Assembly: GCF_000185385.1 (NCBI RefSeq)
Contig: NZ_GL622296.1
Coordinates: forward strand, 2,826,224 to 2,890,223
DNA: 64,000 nt
Reading direction: 5' to 3'
Origin: Lachnoanaerobaculum saburreum DSM 3986
GTDB lineage: Bacteria; Bacillota; Clostridia; Lachnospirales; Lachnospiraceae
Shown here one piece after another: positions 10,276-18,872 of the stretch (position 1 is its first letter; the number at the start of each line of letters is the position of its first letter). The notes beneath the pieces were generated by a model. That model ran no database searches and was not told the DNA's origin. It saw only the letters and a list, made by a program, of their open reading frames with translations. The position numbers and the translations under genes are program-made.

Positions 10276-11424
10276 TTATTTCTTTAATAATTTTGAGCTA
10301 ATAACAATCTGTTGAACTTGACTTGTTCCCTCATATATAGTAAATACCCTGCAATCACGGTACATTCTCTCAACTTTATAGTCCTTAATATATCCGTATC
10401 CACCATGTATCTGTACAGCTTTTGCAGCTATTTCATTACAAACTTCTGTAGCGTAAAGCTTTGCCATACTTGCAGCCATACCTGAGTCCTGTTTTGTATC
10501 CATCATATATGCCGCTCTGTATGTAAGCTGCTTTGCCGCCTCAAGCTTTGTTGCCATATCTGCAATTGTAAATCCTATTGCCTGGAAAGCACCTATATTT
10601 TTTCCGAATTGCTTTCTTTCCTTCGCATACTTACATGCTTCCTCTAAGCATCCTTCAGCTACACCTATTGCCTGTGATGCTACTCCGAGTCTACCTGTAT
10701 CAAGTGTAGCCATAGCAAGATTGAAGCCTTTACCTTCTTCTCCAAGCAGATTGGACTTATGCACCCTGACATTTTCCATTACAATATCAGATGTTGCACA
10801 ACCGATAAGCCCCATCTTATCCTCATGCTTACCACAGCTTACACCTTCCTGCTTCATATCAATTATAAAAGCACTTACTCCTCTTGTTCCCTTAGTCATA
10901 TCTGTCTTTGCAAAAACTACAGCATAATCCGATAAAGGCGCCATTGTAATAAAGCATTTTCTTCCGTTTAAAATATAATAGTCACCATCTTTTACAGCCG
11001 TAGTAGTCATACCGGCTGCATCAGACCCCGCTCCCGGCTCAGTCAATGCAAAAGATAATTTTTTTTCACCTCTTACAACAGGTGTTAAGTATTTTCTTTT
11101 TTGCTCATCATTTCCTGCAAGTAAAAGAGGACCGCCTGAAAGTGAGTTTGGACTTGATACATATATACTTGCAACTCCGGATACTTTTGCTATTTCAGAC
11201 ATTACAAGCACATAACTTCTTGCATCTGCTCCCTGTCCTCCAAGCTCTTTTGGGATTTTTATACCAAAAAAACCGGCTTTAGCCATTTTTTGCAGTACTT
11301 CCTCCGGAAAAACTCCGGTTTCCTCCACTTCATCAAGCAATTCCTTTGTAAGCTCCCTTTCAGCAAAATCTTTTGCGAGTTTTCTAATCAATTCATGTTG
11401 TTCTGTAAAATAGCATTCTGACAT
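10276..11424 (-). CDS. acdB: Acyl-CoA dehydrogenase (enoyl-CoA reductase direction)
   Basis: The 382 aa include the standard acyl-CoA dehydrogenase signatures: FALTEPGAGSDAAG, YILNGRKCFITMAP, and near the C-terminus KAVQIHGGYGYIKDYKVERMYRDCRVFTIYEGTSQVQ, with catalytic Glu at 365. It acts on short or branched/aryl enoyl-CoA; next to 2-hydroxyacyl-CoA dehydratase genes it should reduce the enoyl-CoA made by dehydration, as AcdB does in Had/Fld Stickland pathways. AAGGAG lies 7 nt before the ATG. The gene overlaps the ligase gene by 37 bp, which implies translational coupling. Confidence 0.9.
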   Translation of the reverse strand: MSECYFTEQHELIRKLAKDFAERELTKELLDEVEETGVFPEEVLQKMAKAGFFGIKIPKELGGQGADARSYVLVMSEIAKVSGVASIYVSSPNSLSGGPLLLAGNDEQKRKYLTPVVRGEKKLSFALTEPGAGSDAAGMTTTAVKDGDYYILNGRKCFITMAPLSDYAVVFAKTDMTKGTRGVSAFIIDMKQEGVSCGKHEDKMGLIGCATSDIVMENVRVHKSNLLGEEGKGFNLAMATLDTGRLGVASQAIGVAEGCLEEACKYAKERKQFGKNIGAFQAIGFTIADMATKLEAAKQLTYRAAYMMDTKQDSGMAASMAKLYATEVCNEIAAKAVQIHGGYGYIKDYKVERMYRDCRVFTIYEGTSQVQQIVISSKLLKK

Positions 11425-12935
11425 TGATTTTCTCCTTTGTCTAATATTCCATTGATTCTATTTTTTAATGTGGCAATATCAATTTTTCCATTTGATGTGG
11501 TTGGAAAAGTATCAAATCTGAATATCTTTTTAGGTAATTTATATTCTGCCAAATACTGCTTTAAATATTCGATTATATATTCATCAGAAATTTCCCTATC
11601 GGTAACTATACACAGGGCAACTTCTTCCTGTACTATTTTCTCCGGAATACCACATACCTTTGCATGCTTTATGCCATCTATCTTGTACACAACCTCTTCT
11701 ATTTCCATTGGAGATATTTTTTCTCCCAATTTGATAATAACATCTTTTTTTCTGGCTTTAATGTATAGATTCCCGTCACAATCCAGATATCCCAGATCTC
11801 CTGTTCTAAGCCATCCGTCATCTGTAAATACTTTTTCATTCTCAATCGGATCATTGTAATACCCCTGCATAACATTAACACCTTTTACCAGAATTTCACC
11901 ACAGAGTATATTTTCTTCTACTTTTAAAACAAAGTTACTATCAATTTTTACACTTACACCTTCTATTGCACTTCCGCTGTTTAACGTCATATTTTCTATA
12001 TCAGTATCCCAATCAGTTACAGTAACACAGGGAGAAGTTTCTGACTGCCCATAGGAAGTCAACAATTTCATCTTAGGGAACATAGCAAGAATTTTTCTGT
12101 AATCTTTTAACAATATTGGAGATCCGGCTATAATTCCACTTTTTAAGCCTGTAAAACTCCTATCCCCGTATTTTTCATAAAAAATAAGAAACATGCTTGG
12201 AACACCGCTAAGAATATTACAATTCCCAATAGTTATAGCTTCAAATACCTTTTTATTTCTAAATTCCCTCATTATATACATGCAGGCTTTACTTACAATT
12301 CCTGAAAGTAAACCTGCTGTAAGACCGAAGCAATGAAACATCGGTACACATATACACATTTTGTCATCACTATTCCAGTGCAATGCTTTAACAATAGAAC
12401 TCGAATTACTTAATATATTTTTATGACTTAGCATCACAGCCTTAGGCATAGATGTAGAACCTGAAGTAAAAATTATACATGCAGTATCTGATGGAACAAT
12501 ATTTAACTTTTCCATTTTAAAATCAGCTTTATTAATTGATGTATATTTTATTTCATCAAAACAAATACATTTTATTTTTCCATTATCCAATTTTTTAACT
12601 GTATTAATTTGTTCTTCATATACTATACATTCAATATCACAATGCTCCACCATTTTTTTCAGTTCGCATATCTTTAGCTGAATATTTAATAAAATAGGTA
12701 TACCACCAAATTTTAAAATACCTAAGAAAATCTTTGCCCACTCAACACTATTCTTCCCAGATAATCCGATGTGACAACCTTTTTCATACCCCATCTTTAA
12801 AAAAAACCGTGCAATTCTATCCGAGCTTTCATCAAGTTCTTTCCAGGATAAGCTGTTATTTTCATCTTCAATTGCTATCTTATCGGAATATTTTATTGCA
12901 TTATCTTTTAATACTTCAATAATATTTACAAACAT
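11388..12935 (-). CDS. AMP-dependent acyl-CoA synthetase/ligase
   Basis: This 515-aa ANL-family enzyme has the P-loop IIFTSGSTSMPKAVMLSH, the LTSYGQSETSP motif, the hinge GWLRTGDLGYLDCDGNLYIKARKKD and the A10-type lysine in TTSNGKID. It activates a carboxylic acid to acyl-AMP and then acyl-CoA in the cytoplasm. In this cluster it may prime the cycle by making the first CoA ester, which the CoA-transferase then passes on; the acid is not known. A FadR-like operator and an upstream terminator suggest it heads its own unit. The first P-loop has SxS where many relatives have TTG, a mild divergence. Confidence 0.88.
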   Translation of the reverse strand: MFVNIIEVLKDNAIKYSDKIAIEDENNSLSWKELDESSDRIARFFLKMGYEKGCHIGLSGKNSVEWAKIFLGILKFGGIPILLNIQLKICELKKMVEHCDIECIVYEEQINTVKKLDNGKIKCICFDEIKYTSINKADFKMEKLNIVPSDTACIIFTSGSTSMPKAVMLSHKNILSNSSSIVKALHWNSDDKMCICVPMFHCFGLTAGLLSGIVSKACMYIMREFRNKKVFEAITIGNCNILSGVPSMFLIFYEKYGDRSFTGLKSGIIAGSPILLKDYRKILAMFPKMKLLTSYGQSETSPCVTVTDWDTDIENMTLNSGSAIEGVSVKIDSNFVLKVEENILCGEILVKGVNVMQGYYNDPIENEKVFTDDGWLRTGDLGYLDCDGNLYIKARKKDVIIKLGEKISPMEIEEVVYKIDGIKHAKVCGIPEKIVQEEVALCIVTDREISDEYIIEYLKQYLAEYKLPKKIFRFDTFPTTSNGKIDIATLKNRINGILDKGENQCQNAILQNNMN

Positions 12936-12961
12936 TTTTCTACCTTTAAAGCTAATGAGAT

Positions 12962-12975
12962 ACTTGTATACAAGT
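12962..12975. promoter_or_regulatory. FadR-type operator upstream of the acyl-CoA ligase
   Basis: ACTTGTATACAAGT is a perfect 14-bp palindrome and contains TTGTATACAA, which fits the FadR-subfamily pattern TnGTnnnACnA. It lies 27-40 bp before the ligase start. A second copy with one difference is found before hadI (18616-18629). A FadR-subfamily gene is encoded at 18873-19559. Confidence 0.65.
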
Positions 12976-12986
12976 TTAATCTTGCT

Positions 12987-13012
12987 AAAAAAGGACTATA
13001 AAGTCCTTTTTT
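12987..13012. terminator. Internal terminator between CoA-transferase and ligase genes
   Basis: AAAAAAGGACT and AGTCCTTTTTT form an 11-bp stem with a 4-nt loop and end in a T-run on either strand. It follows the CoA-transferase stop by 6 bp, so it can end transcription of the hadI-to-hadA unit before the ligase gene. Confidence 0.8.
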
Positions 13013-13018
13013 GCTATA

Positions 13019-14251
13019 TTATTTTTTCTCCCAGATAAACAAAGCATTACTTTCTATGAGCTTATCCACTTCTGCATCACTATAGCCGATTTCTTTAAGT
13101 ACCTCTCTTCCGTTCTCACCTATAAACGGACCTCTTTTATAATCCGGTACTCCCATCTCAGTAAACTTTACAGGAAGTCTCACCAATCTTCTTGTGCTTC
13201 CATTCTCATATTTCATATCATAGAAACAGTTATTTGCCTCAGCCTGCTTATCATTTCTTATTTCCATCCAATTTTGTGCTAATGCGAAAGGAATATCAGC
13301 TTCTGTAAATACGCTTCTCCAATACTCTAAATCTTTCTTATTAATTGCATCCATTACAATATCATATACTTCTGTACCAAGTTTATTGGCCTGTAGATTC
13401 TGAACAGGGAAATATTTATCATTTTCCACTATATCTTCTCTACCTATTGCAGCCATAAACTTTTTATAATATGTATTATAATCCGGCATACAAGTCTGAA
13501 TAAATCTATCGTCTTTTGTTCTCCACGCAGCATTAAACGGATTTGCACTTTCTCTTACATCTATAGGATAGTTTTGTGCAATTCCCTCATAATTGGAAGC
13601 CTGAATCATCATTCCGAAATTGAATATTGCACTTTCAAACAATGATGTCTCAACCTTTTCACCTACTCCCCTTACCTTTGCCTGATACAATGCTGCAAGA
13701 ATTCCCGCAACAAGATTCATTCCTACATTATGATCTCCAAGCCCCGGAACAACATTCATAGGGATACTTCCCTTTTGTCTTAAAGAATCAAGGTAGCCGC
13801 CTCTTGCAAAAAATGCAGTGAAGTCAAATCCAGGGAGATCCTTATCAGGTCCGAACTCTCCATATCCTGTACAAATGGCATATACAAGCTTTGGATATTT
13901 CTTCTTAAGTGTTTCATAATCAAGTCCTGCTCTCTCAAGTGCCTGTACTCTCCAATTGGTTATAAGTACATCAGCGGTATCAAGAAGTTTAAAGAAAGCT
14001 TCCTTTCCTTCCGGATTTCTCATATCAAGCGAAATGCATCTTTTGTTTCCATTTTCAAGATCCCAAGTAGTATTCTCATACATATCAAGCGGTCTTCCCT
14101 CACTTGGTGCAGTATATCTTAAAGGATCACCTTTTGCTGTTTCTATCTTTATAACATCTGCGCCCAAATCAGCCATAAATCTTCCTGATGTGGAAGCTGC
14201 AATAAATGTTGCCAATTCAACTACTTTTACGCCCTCTAAAGGTTTACTCAT
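13019..14251 (-). CDS. hadA: CaiB/BaiF family III CoA-transferase, HadA/FldA-like
   Basis: The 410-aa protein has the family III start (PLEGVKVVELATFIAASTSGRFMADLGADVIKIE) and the active-site Asp in GLGDHNVG (Asp173), which forms the enzyme-CoA intermediate. Adjacent dehydratase genes indicate the 2-hydroxyacyl-CoA:carboxylate transferase role of HadA (2-hydroxyisocaproate) or FldA (aryllactate). It would move CoA from the final saturated acyl-CoA to the incoming 2-hydroxyacid. The exact substrate (aliphatic or aromatic) cannot be told by eye. It is the last gene before an internal terminator. Confidence 0.88.
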   Translation of the reverse strand: MSKPLEGVKVVELATFIAASTSGRFMADLGADVIKIETAKGDPLRYTAPSEGRPLDMYENTTWDLENGNKRCISLDMRNPEGKEAFFKLLDTADVLITNWRVQALERAGLDYETLKKKYPKLVYAICTGYGEFGPDKDLPGFDFTAFFARGGYLDSLRQKGSIPMNVVPGLGDHNVGMNLVAGILAALYQAKVRGVGEKVETSLFESAIFNFGMMIQASNYEGIAQNYPIDVRESANPFNAAWRTKDDRFIQTCMPDYNTYYKKFMAAIGREDIVENDKYFPVQNLQANKLGTEVYDIVMDAINKKDLEYWRSVFTEADIPFALAQNWMEIRNDKQAEANNCFYDMKYENGSTRRLVRLPVKFTEMGVPDYKRGPFIGENGREVLKEIGYSDAEVDKLIESNALFIWEKK

Positions 14252-14274
14252 ATCTCTTCTCCCTCTTCAAATTA

Positions 14275-15426
14275 TTATTTATCAAATTTTGTAATAGCCA
14301 TATGTATAAGATAAGGTATCATAATTACAGGTATTGTAAGATAGCCTAAATATTTATATCCTACTGCAACAATCTTATTAAGACCAAGTTGTGCAATGAA
14401 GAAAGCAAGTAATGTGCATACTAATGTAACAACAATAACATTTACACCCGGCTTATTATTAGGATCAAAGCTCTTATCCATAGATGAACATATTCTATTA
14501 CTCATTCCTGCAATCATATTTACAGCAGTAGATACTGAACCCAACACAATAAGTATTGAAATCATTGGTCTTAAGACTTCAGGTGCAAAACCTCTGTTTA
14601 CAAGTATAATCAGAGGAATGGATTCCTTTGCGAAATCAGGCTCATTTATAATAGCTGTAAGCCCGAGAACTGCCAATAAGCATATAAAACCGTTTACAAA
14701 AAATCCATATATCATAGATGTTTTTGCCAAGTGATGAGAATCAAACGGTTTAGCATGCTGTACAAGCAAACCTATTGCTCCCAACTGGAAAGCTGCGTAC
14801 ACTATACCCTTTATAAGAGCCGGGCCTACAGGTGCAGGATTAGCAATCTCTGCTGAAATATTTGATACAATATCTCCCCACTGTAAAAAAATATTTGGAA
14901 TATAAACAAGGAATAAACCTGCTACTATAAGTACAGATAATGTTGATGCAACCTTTCTTACCACATTGGTACCATAAACTGCAACAATAAATATAAATAA
15001 TCCTGTAAAGACAGTTCCAATCCAATGGTTTATACCGAATGATTTTTCCATTGTTGCTACACCGGTTGCAAAAGCTGCCGCAGGTGCTACACAAATTGTC
15101 ACTAAATAAACTAATTCATACAATGAACTGAAAACAACTGATAAAACATCCCCCGCTTTTTTTCCGAATTTATCATTGAATCTGTAAAAGCTCTTATTAA
15201 AGCTTGCATAATTATATAGTTCATGTTTTCTGGCATACTTTAGTGCATACCATTGATAAAATGCTCCAATTGCCTGTGTTAAAATACAGGTCAAAAAGGC
15301 CCATATACCAAAATTCACAAAAAATGCCCTCAACTGATTTCCTGAGGCGAATCCTCCACCGAATTGAGTTGTAAACCATACGAACGCTACGCCTATTACT
15401 ACCGGCATCTTATCCTTATTAATCAT
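14275..15426 (-). CDS. YkvI-like membrane transporter (APC-type fold)
   Basis: The 383-aa protein has about ten membrane segments and starts with VVIGVAFVWFTTQFGGGFASGNQLRAFF, a broken first helix (GGGFASG) typical of sodium-coupled LeuT/APC-fold carriers and seen in the YkvI family. It lies between hadC and hadA with 12-bp and 23-bp gaps, so it is operonic. From this position it probably imports the amino acid or 2-hydroxyacid substrate, or exports the reduced acid; direction and substrate are inference. I am not aware of an assigned role for this family. Confidence 0.75.
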   Translation of the reverse strand: MINKDKMPVVIGVAFVWFTTQFGGGFASGNQLRAFFVNFGIWAFLTCILTQAIGAFYQWYALKYARKHELYNYASFNKSFYRFNDKFGKKAGDVLSVVFSSLYELVYLVTICVAPAAAFATGVATMEKSFGINHWIGTVFTGLFIFIVAVYGTNVVRKVASTLSVLIVAGLFLVYIPNIFLQWGDIVSNISAEIANPAPVGPALIKGIVYAAFQLGAIGLLVQHAKPFDSHHLAKTSMIYGFFVNGFICLLAVLGLTAIINEPDFAKESIPLIILVNRGFAPEVLRPMISILIVLGSVSTAVNMIAGMSNRICSSMDKSFDPNNKPGVNVIVVTLVCTLLAFFIAQLGLNKIVAVGYKYLGYLTIPVIMIPYLIHMAITKFDK

Positions 15427-15438
15427 GACAATTACCCC

Positions 15439-16545
15439 CTAAACCAACATGTCTGCAAATGTTTGTAACATAGTATTTGCCTGTTGATAATTTTTCATTT
15501 GTCTATCCACTTCTATATTGATATGTGGAATACCTGCTTCATTTGCCGCCCTCTTTATAGGCACATAGTCAAATTCTTCAGGATCGCAAAACTTGGTCAT
15601 AAGAACTACTATTCCGTCAGCTCTTTTTTTCTTTGCTTCTTCAATAATAAAGTCAACCCTTCTCTTATCCTTATCATATAAAAGAGTACAGTTGTCCATA
15701 TTTGAAAACTTCTTTGCAAGAGCATATAAACCATTTCCATCGGGTATATCTGTTCTATACTGTCTGGATTCATAAGCAATATCATCACCTACGATTTGCA
15801 TATTATTGCTGTCAAAAATATTGAGTAAATCCGGTGCATCCGCCAATATTCCTGTTGTATAAATTCTTAGCTTCTTAGATATTTTACCCTCTTTTTTTAT
15901 AAGTTCGATCAATTCCCTAACAAGTTCTGTATGTTCCTCCTTAAGCATAAACCAAGCACTTTTAAATACTGCACTTCTATCTGTTGCCGAAACTTCATAC
16001 TCTTCCGAAACTTTTGTAAATTCTCTCATAACCCTATTATGCTCATTATAAATTTCATAAGTGTTTTTGAGTTTACCTTCATCAAACTTTTCTCCGGTAA
16101 TATTTTCCAAATCACTGATCACTCTCTTATACATCTCCAATGTGAAATCAACAGCATAATCAGATTTTCTATTTTGTGGATAGGTCATTGGTATAAAAGG
16201 AATGTCCTTTACCGCATATTTCCAATTTTGTCCCAAAGTTTTTAATGAGTCACATAGCGAAGGAACCACTATAGCACTAACTCCGTTATAATTTCCCTTT
16301 ATTCCCAGCTCCAATACTGTCTGCATTATTGAGCAAATAAATGCAGGATAATATTTTTTTGACTCATTAATTTCAATATCTGCGCCCCATACCCCCATAG
16401 GTACAAATCCAAAAGCATGGATAATCTCCTCAGGTGTATAAACCGGTGCAACAGCAATAACTTTTTTTCCTTCTTCAAGGTATTTATTAAGCTGTTCCTT
16501 TGGAGACGCACTAATCTTTTTTAAAGTTTCTAAACAATGCCACAT
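15439..16545 (-). CDS. hadC: 2-hydroxyacyl-CoA dehydratase, small (beta) subunit
   Basis: The 368-aa protein belongs to the HgdB/FldC/HadC family. It shows EEGKKVIAVAPVYTPEEIIHAFGFVPMGVWG near the N-terminus and Cys residues positioned for a [4Fe-4S] cluster (AFICSIMQTVLEL, VVPSLCDSLK, MTKFCDPEEFDY). With HadB it removes water from (R)-2-hydroxyacyl-CoA by a ketyl-radical mechanism after one-electron activation by HadI. It starts 11 bp after hadB. The length and motifs fit, and no defect is seen. Confidence 0.9.
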   Translation of the reverse strand: MWHCLETLKKISASPKEQLNKYLEEGKKVIAVAPVYTPEEIIHAFGFVPMGVWGADIEINESKKYYPAFICSIMQTVLELGIKGNYNGVSAIVVPSLCDSLKTLGQNWKYAVKDIPFIPMTYPQNRKSDYAVDFTLEMYKRVISDLENITGEKFDEGKLKNTYEIYNEHNRVMREFTKVSEEYEVSATDRSAVFKSAWFMLKEEHTELVRELIELIKKEGKISKKLRIYTTGILADAPDLLNIFDSNNMQIVGDDIAYESRQYRTDIPDGNGLYALAKKFSNMDNCTLLYDKDKRRVDFIIEEAKKKRADGIVVLMTKFCDPEEFDYVPIKRAANEAGIPHINIEVDRQMKNYQQANTMLQTFADMLV

Positions 16546-16556
16546 AGTCTCCCCCT

Positions 16557-17786
16557 TTAAATTTCCTTATTTGCTTCCATTATCTCTGTCAATCCCTGAA
16601 CTCTCGTATCATATTGAGCCTCTGAGAAATTTCTTGGATCTGCTTGGTCTCCATCAAAGCTTACAACCGGAATACCACATTCTTCACCTATTTGCCTGCT
16701 CATTTCAGACATAAATCCTGACCAAAGTTTACAAGACCTGTTTGTGTGAACGAGAAGCCCTTCAACACTATTGTCCTTACAAAGTTTTATTCTCTTATCT
16801 CTTGCATGCTCTATATTCATACAATTAGGAACATTGGCATATGCTCTGCACATTCCGTCAAAGTCATCATAGATAAATCCGAAAGCATCCGCATATATAG
16901 TTGTAACCATATTGATTCCACGACTCTTAAGTCCTGTAGCAGTAGCACGAAGCCATGGCCAGCATGCTATACCCTCAAACATTATTCTATATTTTTCTTC
17001 TCCCTTGAACGTAGACTCTCCCTTCTCATGATTATCCTTGTACTCCTGCAAAAGTGTTTCCATTGCTTCTGCAGCTTCAAGTTTTCCTCTGGCAGTAACC
17101 ATAACCGCCATATGATTTAATAAATCAAATCCGTTAAACGGAGATGGTGAATATTTGGCAGTCGCTGTAGCCTCAAGCCATGCTCTGGAGCTTCTTCCTG
17201 ATATTTTCCTTACCTCTTCATATCTTTCATTACTCCATTTTTTGCCTGTAATTTCCTCCAATTGATGTATTGCATCCCAAAACTGATTTCTGATATATGC
17301 TGTCATAGCATCTGAAACTTCATAATCAGGATTAAAAGGTATATCAATCATAATCATAGGAATATTAAGTTCTTTTGCTATATTTTCATACCACTTAATC
17401 ATGCAGTTGCATATATTATTACAACATAGAACAAAGTCAGGCTGTGGCATATCCTGTTCAGGAGCTTCCTTCAGCTTCATATATGCAAGCGAAATTCTTG
17501 CATATGCGCATATATCATTAGAGTATCCGTCACCTTCACTCTCACTGCACATTCGTTCTCCACCGCCTCTGGCAGCAATACCTGCCGCCTGATTCTCAGG
17601 GTAACATACGTACAATCCCAAGGTCTCAGGTATCTCCACCGGAAAATTACTTGCACACCATCCTACCAATTCTCCTCGCTTTTTAGCCTCAACACAGTCA
17701 CTATATGCTTTTGCTGCTATCCTGCCCAATCTAGCCTTTGCGCTGTTTGGATCAACTGTAGGCTTTTGTTTTTTAGCTTCTTCCAC
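16557..17786 (-). CDS. hadB: 2-hydroxyacyl-CoA dehydratase, large (alpha) subunit
   Basis: The 409-aa protein matches the HadB/FldB subunit: a GELVGWCASNFPVEIPETLGLYVCYPENQAAGIAARG N-terminal region, a Cys-rich stretch FVLCCNNICNCMIKWYE, and the later HTNRSCKLWSGFMSEM, providing cluster ligands. It pairs with HadC in an oxygen-sensitive dehydratase and receives a high-energy electron from HadI. It is preceded by hadI with a 34-bp gap. Substrate class cannot be decided between aliphatic (leucine-derived) and aromatic (Phe/Tyr/Trp-derived) hydroxyacyl-CoA without an alignment. Confidence 0.9.
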   Translation of the reverse strand: MEEAKKQKPTVDPNSAKARLGRIAAKAYSDCVEAKKRGELVGWCASNFPVEIPETLGLYVCYPENQAAGIAARGGGERMCSESEGDGYSNDICAYARISLAYMKLKEAPEQDMPQPDFVLCCNNICNCMIKWYENIAKELNIPMIMIDIPFNPDYEVSDAMTAYIRNQFWDAIHQLEEITGKKWSNERYEEVRKISGRSSRAWLEATATAKYSPSPFNGFDLLNHMAVMVTARGKLEAAEAMETLLQEYKDNHEKGESTFKGEEKYRIMFEGIACWPWLRATATGLKSRGINMVTTIYADAFGFIYDDFDGMCRAYANVPNCMNIEHARDKRIKLCKDNSVEGLLVHTNRSCKLWSGFMSEMSRQIGEECGIPVVSFDGDQADPRNFSEAQYDTRVQGLTEIMEANKEI

Positions 17787-17820
17787 TATTTTCCTCCTAC
17801 TTTTTTATAATATTTTTTAT

Positions 17821-18591
17821 TTATAACTTTTTAAAACCGTATATTGCGGCTCCAAGTGCTCCCATAAGTTGAGCATCCTTACTAAACACTATATCTACAC
17901 CAAGCTCTTTACTCATAGCATTCCTCACACCCGAGTTTTTTGCCACTCCGCCGCTCATACACACTTCTTCAACTATACCTACTCGTTTAGCCAGGGCGGC
18001 AACCCTTACTGCAACAGATTTGCATATCCCTGCAACCAAATCAGGAATATTTCTTCCTGTAGCAAGCTGTGATATGACTTCCGATTCCGCAAAAACTGTA
18101 CAAGTACTTGATATATTTGCCGGATTATCTGATTTTAAGGCTTCCACCTCCAAATCCTGTATATCAAGATTTAATATATTAGCCATTACATCAAGAAATC
18201 TACCTGTCCCTGCCGCACATTTATCATTCATAACAAAATTTGTCATCTTACCGTTTGCCGCAAGAGATATTACCTTGGCATCCTGACCTCCGATATCAAT
18301 TACAGTTCTGACATTCGGGAACTCCTTATGTACACCTAATGCATGACATGTCAATTCACTAACCTTGTAATCTGCTACATCATAATTCATTCTTCCATAT
18401 CCTGTAGCAACCACTGCTTTAATGTCATTTAGTTCGAGTTTTGAAAAGTTTAGTACATTTTTTACAGCCTCTTCTACTCCTGCCGTTCCTACAGTTGCTA
18501 TAACAATTGAAGATGCAACTATATTTTCTCCATCCTCCAATATTACCGCTTTGGATGTAGTTGAGCCTATATCAACACCCAATGTGTACAT
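17821..18591 (-). CDS. hadI: 2-hydroxyacyl-CoA dehydratase activator (ATPase, BcrAD/BadFG family)
   Basis: The 256-aa protein has the ASKHA ATPase motifs LGVDIGSTTSKAVI, VIDIGGQDAKVI and CMSGGVAKN, and the two cluster cysteines C125 (NDKCAAGTG) and C164 (SSTCTVFAES) that in the homodimer hold one bridging [4Fe-4S]. ATP hydrolysis drives one electron into HadBC. The open frame extends upstream to a TTG at 18627, but that stretch contains the operator; AAAGGAG lies 7 nt before the ATG at 18591, which is the start used. First gene of the had unit. Confidence 0.93.
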   Translation of the reverse strand: MYTLGVDIGSTTSKAVILEDGENIVASSIVIATVGTAGVEEAVKNVLNFSKLELNDIKAVVATGYGRMNYDVADYKVSELTCHALGVHKEFPNVRTVIDIGGQDAKVISLAANGKMTNFVMNDKCAAGTGRFLDVMANILNLDIQDLEVEALKSDNPANISSTCTVFAESEVISQLATGRNIPDLVAGICKSVAVRVAALAKRVGIVEEVCMSGGVAKNSGVRNAMSKELGVDIVFSKDAQLMGALGAAIYGFKKL

Positions 18592-18615
18592 AATTCTCTC
18601 CTTTATATCTTGTCT

Positions 18616-18629
18616 ACTAGTATACAAGT
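18616..18629. promoter_or_regulatory. FadR-type operator upstream of hadI
   Basis: ACTAGTATACAAGT differs at one base from the perfect palindrome before the ligase gene (12962-12975) and contains the FadR-like core. It lies 25-38 bp upstream of the hadI ATG; TATACT inside it, on the minus strand, resembles a -10 element, so binding could block polymerase. Confidence 0.65.
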
Positions 18630-18660
18630 TACTGTAAAAATAAATATGTTAATAATATAA

Positions 18661-18676
18661 CTAACATCTATGTTAG
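18661..18676. promoter_or_regulatory. 16-bp dyad upstream of hadI
   Basis: CTAACAT and ATGTTAG are perfect 7-bp arms around a CT centre, about 70-85 bp upstream of the hadI start. It does not match the FadR-like site and may bind a second regulator. Confidence 0.35.
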
Positions 18677-18872
18677 AATATTATCAATTCTACTTGCATT
18701 TGTAAATATGTATTTTCACCAAACTTCATCGAATTTTTTTATATATTTTTCTGCTTTTGTATTTTCTTTCTATTGTTTTTATATCTAACTTCTAATTATC
18801 TACAGGATAATTTGTTAATTAATTATATAAATGAAAGCCACAAATATTTTTATATTAAAATATTATTTATCC

